Of a DNA stretch of 64,000 bases, positions 58,204 to 64,000 are shown piece after piece (the stretch's first letter is position 1; each line of letters starts with the position of its first letter). This DNA is from Caldilinea sp. CFX5. Lineage in GTDB: Bacteria > Chloroflexota > Anaerolineae > Caldilineales > Caldilineaceae. The stretch is taken from assembly GCA_021405325.1 (NCBI GenBank), contig QWII01000062.1:30389-94388 (forward strand), written 5' to 3'. A model generated the notes under the pieces. That model was not told the DNA's origin. It saw only the letters and a list, made by a program, of their open reading frames with translations, and made no database searches. Both the position numbers and the translations under genes were made by a program.

Positions 58204-59622
58204 TTATAAACGCGCCAGCGCCCGCCCCAACTGTTCACGGCTCTCCTGGTTGACCAGTTCCGCGAAGGCAGTCGGTGTTTGTCGGCGTAATTCCTCCACC
58301 AGTTCCGCTTGTGCTTGTTGATAGGCCAGCGTATCCGGCGCTTCTTTGCTTTCATCCACCAGCGTCTGGGCAATTACGGCGTCATTGAGATCGCCCAGTA
58401 GCTCCTGCAACGCCTTTAACCGTGTGATCATCATCTCACATTCCGGGCCGAGCAGATGGCGGACAAATTCCAGGTTATAGCGCAGATGTTTGCACGCAAT
58501 CCGCAGATTGTGTAAAAATTCAGGCGCAACCGCCGTCTCGTCCGCAAAGAGCGTTTCATAGGCGCGCACGGCGGCAAAGCCTTCCCCAATCTGCATGGGA
58601 ACGACATGGCGCACCTGTTGTGGGATGGTGGGGTCAAGGTCATGCTTGACGGGCGCAGTCGGCAGGGCGCAAAAGGCTTGAAAGTCCGCCAACAGGTTGC
58701 TGTACTCGCTGCTGTCGAGCCAGGCCACCAACGCTTCATGCACGGCTTTGCGCTGTGCGCGCCACGCTTTCACCCATTTTTTCGGCGCCTGTGCGGCTAT
58801 CTCGTCAGTACGGGCGCGGCGCGCTTTGGCCAGGGTCACATCCAAATTACGCACCTGCCCAAGCAGCCGACCTGTCTTGCGGAGAAAGTGCAGATAGGGG
58901 CGAATCCGTTTACGCGGAAAGAAGTGACCATACAATTTCGCCGCCGCTCGTGCGCGCCGAATGGCGACACGCATGTTATGCACATAGTCGCGCTCCTGAC
59001 TATAGCGGACGCCGGCTTCGTTGACGATCATGGTCATGAGTTGCTCTTGCCAGATTAGACGACAGGCATCAGCCACCAACATCTGCGGCTGGATCCCAAC
59101 CTGATCGGGCGCACCGGGCGCTTGCCGACTCGCCGCCAATAGGCTTTCCGCTAAGCGGACAAAAGGGGCGGGCGCAGATGGTTGTTCCGTTTGCGACGCC
59201 ATTGTCAGAATGGGCTGCAAGTTGGCATGCTTGGGCAGCACCGACGCCACCGTCTTGCGTAGCGTTTTGGGCCAGCTTTTGAATGTCAACGCCTCATCTT
59301 CACAAGCGATTGACGCTGTCCCGGTGTCCCGTCGCCGGATCGCTTTGTCTACCTTGCCCGTTAAGTCGGCGCCGGCATTTTCAACAGTCAACCGCAGGTG
59401 ATCGTCACTTTCGTCCAGACGTACCGTAAAGCCGGTGCGCAATAGATGGTAAGCGGCTGTATCGACATAGCGGGTGCGCGCGCCCTTGCTTTCCTGCCAC
59501 CCATTTGTCAAGAGTGATGGTTGGTGAGTATGTAATACGCCATCAGGAAAACCGTTGGGAAGCTCGTCAGGCGCAGTTAGTGATTGTGTCGCGTGTCGAT
59601 CGTTATTGTTGATATTTTTCAT
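58204..59622 (-). CDS. CHAD-domain protein with degenerate CYTH-like N-terminus
   Basis: Protein of 472 aa. Residues about 50-130 carry a CYTH-like remnant (RYVDTAAYHLLRTGFTVRLD). Residues about 190-470 are a CHAD domain with conserved His and basic helices (VHNMRVAIRRARAAAKLYGH, NLRIACKHLRYNLEFVRHLL, KALQELLGDLNDA). CHAD domains bind polyphosphate and often accompany triphosphate-tunnel enzymes. The CYTH part seems too short to be active. It is convergent with the XRE regulator (6-base gap, no terminator). Confidence 0.87.
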   Translation of the reverse strand: MKNINNNDRHATQSLTAPDELPNGFPDGVLHTHQPSLLTNGWQESKGARTRYVDTAAYHLLRTGFTVRLDESDDHLRLTVENAGADLTGKVDKAIRRRDTGTASIACEDEALTFKSWPKTLRKTVASVLPKHANLQPILTMASQTEQPSAPAPFVRLAESLLAASRQAPGAPDQVGIQPQMLVADACRLIWQEQLMTMIVNEAGVRYSQERDYVHNMRVAIRRARAAAKLYGHFFPRKRIRPYLHFLRKTGRLLGQVRNLDVTLAKARRARTDEIAAQAPKKWVKAWRAQRKAVHEALVAWLDSSEYSNLLADFQAFCALPTAPVKHDLDPTIPQQVRHVVPMQIGEGFAAVRAYETLFADETAVAPEFLHNLRIACKHLRYNLEFVRHLLGPECEMMITRLKALQELLGDLNDAVIAQTLVDESKEAPDTLAYQQAQAELVEELRRQTPTAFAELVNQESREQLGRALARL

Positions 59623-59743
59623 GCACTATCCTAAATGAAATTACCACATAGAACGCAAAAACTGCGTAGGCCGCAAAAATGGTCTTCCGGTGGCCTATCT
59701 GCGCGACAAATCAGAACGCAATATGCCGACCAGAAACAAGCGG

Positions 59744-59857
59744 GAGAAAAGACTTTGGCTCATCTACGGAAAGTGTGAACACCTGTCAGGTTTCCAAAAC
59801 CTGACAGGTGTGGCGGGTCGAAACCTCACACTTTCTGTAGATGAGCGAAGACTTTTC
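59744..59857. repeat. Nested palindromic element E5
   Basis: Outer arms of about 33 bp (59744-59778 against 59826-59857, core GCTCATCTAC) enclose a perfect 15-bp hairpin (ACACCTGTCAGGTTT, 59779-59793 against 59797-59811, 3-base loop). Compared with E3, the inner stem has TGT/ACA where E3 has GGC/GCC, so pairing is kept. The remaining 59623-60095 gap is AT-rich and shows no gene. Confidence 0.87.
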
Positions 59858-60095
59858 CTAAAAGGAATTGCCCCATTGCCATAGTAGCGATTCGCTTTGT
59901 CAGCATAGCGCACTTGCTTTAACGGATTGTTAACAATATATTAACAAAGTAGATTTGATAGCGTTTGATAGAAATTTGAAACAAATATTGCTAAATATAG
60001 CTTGCGACTTTCTTGGTTAAAAGCAATGCCCAACAGGAGAATAGCCTTGCCCCGGTTGCGGAAGGGTAGATCATAAGATTTGGTGTGCCGGGTAG

Positions 60096-60818
60096 TTACT
60101 GCACTTTCGTCCCTACATGAATCGCCACCGCGCCCAACATGCGCTCCCTGTAGACGACGTTGCGCAACCCGCCCTGCTCCATCAAGTGTTGCAGCACCCG
60201 TGGCTCCGGGAAATCGACCGTGCTATGCGGCAGGTAGCTATACGCCTGGCGATCCCCGCTGATGATACCCCCCAGGATCGGCACAAAGCGAAAGAAGTAG
60301 AGGCTAAAGAACGGCCCCAAGACCGAGTTGGTCGGCGGCGTAATCTCTAAACAGACCACCCGTCCGCCCGGTTTGGTCACGCGCGCCTGTTCGCGAAAGG
60401 CGGCGGCGCGATCCACCACATTGCGGATCATAAAACCGCTGACCACGGCGTCAAAGGTATTATCAGGAAAGGGCAGGGCAAAGGTGTCGCCTTGTGCAAA
60501 AGGCAGCACACGACCCGGCAGTTTCCCAACCCCCGCCGCCATCATCTCATAGGTAAAATCGGCGCCATATGCCTGCACACCGGGAAAACGCCGCATCGCT
60601 TCGTAGGCAATGTCACCGGTGCCGGTGCCGACATCCAGTAACTTGCCATGCGGCGGCAATTGACAATAGTCGAGCATCTCCCGGCGCCAGCGCTGATCCT
60701 GTCCCATGCTCATCAGGCGGTTCATCAGGTCATAGGTGGCGGCAATGCGGGCAAACATGCGGTTGACAAAACGGGGCTTTTCGTCGGTGGCGGGTAAAGC
60801 GGTTGATTGTGCAGTCAT
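60096..60818 (-). CDS. menG: MenG/UbiE-family quinone-biosynthesis methyltransferase
   Basis: SAM-dependent C-methyltransferase of 240 aa for the last step of menaquinone (or ubiquinone) synthesis. Family motifs: MFARIAATYDLMNRLMSMGQ, the SAM motif LLDVGTGTGDIAYEAM, FPDNTFDAVVSGFMIRNVVD and VCLEITPP. A menaquinone role is more likely in this phylum. No other men gene lies nearby. Confidence 0.93.
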   Translation of the reverse strand: MTAQSTALPATDEKPRFVNRMFARIAATYDLMNRLMSMGQDQRWRREMLDYCQLPPHGKLLDVGTGTGDIAYEAMRRFPGVQAYGADFTYEMMAAGVGKLPGRVLPFAQGDTFALPFPDNTFDAVVSGFMIRNVVDRAAAFREQARVTKPGGRVVCLEITPPTNSVLGPFFSLYFFRFVPILGGIISGDRQAYSYLPHSTVDFPEPRVLQHLMEQGGLRNVVYRERMLGAVAIHVGTKVQ

Positions 60819-60935
60819 AGAAAGGTAACGTCGTTTTAATAATTCCGTGATTCGTGAATAGACCGGGCGTCATCCCAAACCGAAAAAGATGCGCAAATTC
60901 CAATGATTCGCGGTGATACCCAGCCCATTGTACCG

Positions 60936-61706
60936 TCACTTCCCCCGTTGCGCCTGTGCGATTGCATCCAGTGTAGCGGCGGGATTGTTAGTCAAGAGCG
61001 CATCAACCCCCAGCCGCAGGTAGTACGGCACACGCGCTTCCGGCGTCGGATCGAGCGGGCAGACAATTTTATCCAACCGGTGCGCCCACCAGACATAGAA
61101 CGGGTTGAGATAGATCAAGGGCCAGACTGGCCCTAACAACTCTGCTTTTCCGGTCGGCAGGGCATTCCACATCGTAATGTTACCGGTGGGAATCGCCGGT
61201 TGCACCGCTTCGACGCCGGCCACATACTCGGCGTGGAACGAAACAATCGCACAGCGTTGCACCATGTCATAGCGTTCCAATACCGTAATCAGGCGGGCGG
61301 CGTCGTTTGGTTGGGCAAAACGTGGGTCTTTGAGTTCTAAGAGCAGAGGCGTTTGGGCGTTGGTCGCTTCAATCAATTCGACCAGCGAAAGAATGCGCGA
61401 CCCCGTCAACTGCCCACCCGGCGCCCGTGTCTGGTAACGCTTGAGTTCGGCCAGCGTATGGTTTTGCAGCGCGCCTTGGCCTTCGGTCATGCGGTCAACC
61501 GTGTGATCATGAAAAAGGACGATCGCATTGTCACGCGTAAAGTGGAGGTCGGTTTCCAGTACATCGGCGCCTTGCGCTAGTGCCAATTGAAACGACGGCA
61601 AGGTATTTTCCGGTTGCACATTGGGCGTCCCCCGATGGGCAACAATCACGGGGCGTGTGCGTTGGCGGCGGGTAGCGCGAAATTGGGACCAGGTAAGTGC
61701 TGTCAT
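60936..61706 (-). CDS. Glycerophosphodiester phosphodiesterase
   Basis: GDPD-family TIM-barrel enzyme of 256 aa that hydrolyses glycerophosphodiesters to glycerol-3-phosphate and an alcohol. The catalytic motif is intact: VAHRGTPNVQPENTLPSFQL with HR and E-N-T, then DVLETDLHFTRDNAIVLFHD with E-x-D and the second His. No signal peptide, so cytosolic. It overlaps the preceding DUF1428-like gene by ATGA, so the two are co-translated. Confidence 0.93.
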   Translation of the reverse strand: MTALTWSQFRATRRQRTRPVIVAHRGTPNVQPENTLPSFQLALAQGADVLETDLHFTRDNAIVLFHDHTVDRMTEGQGALQNHTLAELKRYQTRAPGGQLTGSRILSLVELIEATNAQTPLLLELKDPRFAQPNDAARLITVLERYDMVQRCAIVSFHAEYVAGVEAVQPAIPTGNITMWNALPTGKAELLGPVWPLIYLNPFYVWWAHRLDKIVCPLDPTPEARVPYYLRLGVDALLTNNPAATLDAIAQAQRGK

Positions 61707-62056
61707 ATAACTCGTTCAAACTCGCCGCGTAGAATGCGACTGACATCCAGAATTTTGGTAATTTGTTGGTACAACTGGGTAATTTCCGGGTCATTATCCA
61801 CCTGGGCCATGACAGCATCATGATGGGTGCGATCCCGAAAGCGGCTGACACTGATAAAGATTCGCTCATCGGGGCGGAGTGCAATTTCGTCATCTAGGGC
61901 GATACAACCATATTTGGCATCCAGGTTAACCGGCACAAAGGTTTCATCATCCAGCGCCCCATACTGTCGATAAATCACGGCGGCAGCGGCCTGGATCCGT
62001 AGAAATTCAGCAACATTGTTTTGGGGAACTCGGTAGATGTAGATTGATGAAAACAT
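61703..62056 (-). CDS. DUF1428-like small protein
   Basis: Protein of 117 aa with a dimeric alpha/beta-barrel pattern similar to DUF1428 (YbaA): FSSIYIYRVPQNNVAEFLRI, IYRQYGALDDETFV, PDERIFISVSRFRDRTHHDA. Function unknown. It begins 14 bases after the phosphoesterase gene and is coupled to the GDPD gene. Confidence 0.7.
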   Translation of the reverse strand: MFSSIYIYRVPQNNVAEFLRIQAAAAVIYRQYGALDDETFVPVNLDAKYGCIALDDEIALRPDERIFISVSRFRDRTHHDAVMAQVDNDPEITQLYQQITKILDVSRILRGEFERVI

Positions 62057-62069
62057 GATGAACCTCCGA

Positions 62070-63470
62070 TTACGCCAAAAGGAGCTGTTTATGATGCCAG
62101 GAAACGCGCAAGTTATGCCCGCGAAACGGTCGATCCGCTGGCCCCTGCTTGCCCTGTCCCACGCTCCAGTGCGCCGGCCAGGTCAAGCGCTCCACACCCC
62201 AGGCCGAAGCGCCCCGCATGGACGACCAGGGCGACTCATCGTCCCAGCGCCAGAGGAGACCGCCCGGTCCCATGCCGGTATGTAGCGCCACTTCCAGCAG
62301 AAAGGGTTCATCGGCGGTCAGCGCTGGCCCCGTCCATAAGTGAGGACTACGCCCCGCTTGCGGCGACAGCAGAATGCCCAACCGTTGCTCACAGCCGATC
62401 AGCCCAATCCAAAGCGGGGTGAAGGCCGACCCTTGATTCCATGCTGAAAGTAGCGTCTGTGGCGAGCCGTCTTCGTCAGCGGTGGCATGACCCTGAAAAC
62501 GCCAGACAAACAAGTCTGCCGCTGTGGCCGGTTGGTTGGTGGTTGAAAACAGGGCGGCGCTTTCGCCTGGGGGGAGCACTTGCCACTGGTTAGACGGCGG
62601 CAACCGGATCGGCCATTGAAGCCATTCCCGCCGCTGGCCTTCCGTGTCCAATACTTGGTAGCGCAACCCATCAGCATCAACAGCGGCTTGGACGCAGTGC
62701 AAATACTCCTGCTCCGCCGGCATCCGGTGGGCCGTACCGGCCCCCGCCGTGAGGATCTGCAAGACGCCTTCATGCACCTGCACATCAAAAGCGAGAATAT
62801 GGCTGCACCAATAGGCCAGGACGCCATGTTGCACCAGAATGCGCCAAAATGCCTGTCCGCAACGTTTTTCCAGTTCGCGCTGTCGTGCGCCAGAGAAACC
62901 ATTCACCGGAAACACCGGATGGTGGCCAAAGACAAATTTATAGCGCGCATCGGTATGAGCGGCCAGCGTTTGCTCAAGCCAGGTGGTTTCCACATAGCCT
63001 TCGCCCCCCAACCCTGACCACAGCGTATTGACAAAGACTAACAACAGATCATCCCGCCGGATAAAATAGCTCAACCTCTCCTGCCCCGGCGGGCCATTGT
63101 GGGGCAAGTGCGCCATCACTTCGCGAAAGATGGCTTCGCTGGCTGGGTCATAGACGGTGTGGTTGCCGGTGGTGTGATAGAGCGGTATCGTTGCCTGATC
63201 CAGCCAAGCCATTTCGTGGGTGAACCAATGCTGCCACTGCCGGCGCAGTTCGGCGTCATCGGTCGTCAAGCCGATGATCTCATCGCCGGGAAAGCAGATG
63301 AATTGCGGCGGCGGCGCCAGACGGGGCACCACCGCGTTGACGGTAGCCAAGGTCTGTTCATGGAGCGCGCCCGCCACGCCGGAGCAACTGTCGGCATAGC
63401 AAACAAAGTGATGGCCGGCGCCATTAGGAACAAGCGCAGGAATTGTTTGTGGAAGCTGGTTACTTGACGC
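62070..63470 (-). CDS. Metallophosphoesterase-like protein
   Basis: About 466 aa from GTG 63470, which overlaps the HNH stop by 11 bases; longer starts to 63551 run through the HNH gene. The calcineurin-like motifs are partly visible: ICFPGDEIIG, TTGNHTVYD (GNH), and VFGHHPVFPVNG (GHH). The first Asp-x-His motif seems replaced (FVCYADSCSG), so metal binding may differ. C-terminal beta-rich region of unknown role. No signal peptide seen. Confidence 0.75.
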   Translation of the reverse strand, partial: ASSNQLPQTIPALVPNGAGHHFVCYADSCSGVAGALHEQTLATVNAVVPRLAPPPQFICFPGDEIIGLTTDDAELRRQWQHWFTHEMAWLDQATIPLYHTTGNHTVYDPASEAIFREVMAHLPHNGPPGQERLSYFIRRDDLLLVFVNTLWSGLGGEGYVETTWLEQTLAAHTDARYKFVFGHHPVFPVNGFSGARQRELEKRCGQAFWRILVQHGVLAYWCSHILAFDVQVHEGVLQILTAGAGTAHRMPAEQEYLHCVQAAVDADGLRYQVLDTEGQRREWLQWPIRLPPSNQWQVLPPGESAALFSTTNQPATAADLFVWRFQGHATADEDGSPQTLLSAWNQGSAFTPLWIGLIGCEQRLGILLSPQAGRSPHLWTGPALTADEPFLLEVALHTGMGPGGLLWRWDDESPWSSMRGASAWGVERLTWPAHWSVGQGKQGPADRPFRGHNLRVSWHHKQLLLA

Positions 63471-63885
63471 CACGAAAAGTATTTGCCTCGCGAATATATT
63501 CAAGGCGCGGCCACGATGAGCGATCCGCCGGTAAATGAATGCGCATACCAAGGTAGGTTTTAAAATAATCTAAACCGCCATCCAACCCGCTTGCAATCAA
63601 CTCTTGCTCTTTGGCAGGGTTGATTTGCATTTGCCAGGCATCATCCAGATAGATCAAGGCGCGGTCAAAAGCGCGGTGATAAGTCGGGGATAGGCAAATA
63701 CCGTTACTGATTTCATCCGTGCTACCTTCCGCTCCTACCGGGAGGATGTGGGCGGCATCAATCAGCTGAACAATAAATCGCCGCGGATTGCCTTGCATTG
63801 ATGACAGCAGAACAGCCGATGCATCACTTTCATCAAACGCATTGGTAATTGCTTTTATGATTTGCGGTGCGCTTAACGCCGGCAT
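63460..63885 (-). CDS. HNH endonuclease-family protein, shortened
   Basis: Protein of 141 aa. The C-terminal 100 residues match an HNH family (IDAAHILPVGAEGSTDEISN, GICLSPTYHRAFDRALIYLD). The N-terminal 40 (ASAVLLSSMQGNPRRFIVQ) match the family's start. In full-length relatives, as I recall them, about 150 residues lie between these parts, including the first HNH Cys pair. The junction at NPRRFIVQ-LIDAAHI suggests an in-frame internal deletion, so activity is doubtful. Confidence 0.65.
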   Translation of the reverse strand: MPALSAPQIIKAITNAFDESDASAVLLSSMQGNPRRFIVQLIDAAHILPVGAEGSTDEISNGICLSPTYHRAFDRALIYLDDAWQMQINPAKEQELIASGLDGGLDYFKTYLGMRIHLPADRSSWPRLEYIREANTFRGVK

Positions 63886-63903
63886 AAATAATCAAGGCCC
63901 TAC

Positions 63904-63929
63904 TATACTGAAATCAGGGTGAAAACCGG
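63904..63929. repeat. Partial copy of the E1 middle arm
   Basis: TATACTGAAATCAG...TGAAAACCGG here matches the inverse of 5304-5332 in E1 with a few changes. It lies just upstream of the HNH gene and may carry its promoter (rev. TATAGT). Confidence 0.5.
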
Positions 63930-64000
63930 AGGTTTTCGACTTCCGGGTCAAGGTCAAAGCGTGGCCAAAGCCGCTGAATGATCTGAAAGGGATAGCGGTT

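Overview
The window looks like a chromosomal segment of a Chloroflexota bacterium, most likely Anaerolineae or Caldilineae. This is an inference from gene content: an atp operon followed by an MreB homologue, very large BTAD/NB-ARC/WD40 and XRE/NB-ARC/TPR regulators, and secreted proteins ending in an 'FLPL' tail. I found no rRNA, tRNA, CRISPR array or intact insertion sequence.

Layout. (1) 1-12.1 kb is core: the end of atpH, then atpA, atpG, atpD and atpC with a terminator, an MreB homologue, a RidA protein, a four-domain S1 RNA-binding protein, and clpC behind a strong sigma-70-type promoter. (2) 12.2-18.6 kb is accessory: a two-frame C39-peptidase locus, a solitary HicB-like gene, a hicAB pair, a four-gene minus-strand cassette of membrane protein, trypsin-like protease and two secreted proteins, and a Phd/ParE-like toxin-antitoxin pair. 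(3) 18.7-25.5 kb is metabolic and transport: a 3-hydroxyisobutyrate-dehydrogenase-family enzyme, a VTT membrane protein, an MFS transporter, an FAD oxidoreductase and an S41 peptidase. (4) 25.5-58.2 kb is the most unusual part. Three giant STAND-type regulators (4016, 1350 and about 835 aa) are each divergent from a small minus-strand gene. Two of these small genes are paralogues and each is followed by an MFS transporter, one of them decayed. Between the regulators lie secreted repeat proteins, a GT39-like membrane protein with NHL repeats, and a retropepsin-like gene. (5) 58.2-64 kb: a CHAD protein, MenG/UbiE, a GDPD, a DUF1428-like protein, a metallophosphoesterase and a shortened HNH protein.

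The main discovery is a conserved regulatory site at four loci (near 26.3, 42.1, 48.7 and 55.5 kb). Each has four heptamers of the AACGTTA type with start-to-start spacings of exactly 11, 42 and 11 bp. On the minus strand the nearest repeat lies exactly 7 nt from a TATGCT -10 box. This is the geometry known for SARP operators, and two of the four loci sit directly beside SARP/BTAD-type regulator genes. I infer a local regulon in which these regulators drive small minus-strand genes and their MFS partners.

A second theme is repeats. Intergenic spaces hold nested palindromes, in which an outer inverted repeat encloses a near-perfect inner hairpin. Their inner stems fall into families with compensatory changes. 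A related palindrome and a heptamer array sit in frame inside the 4016-aa gene. Short 7-8 bp tandem arrays fill the gaps of the atp operon.
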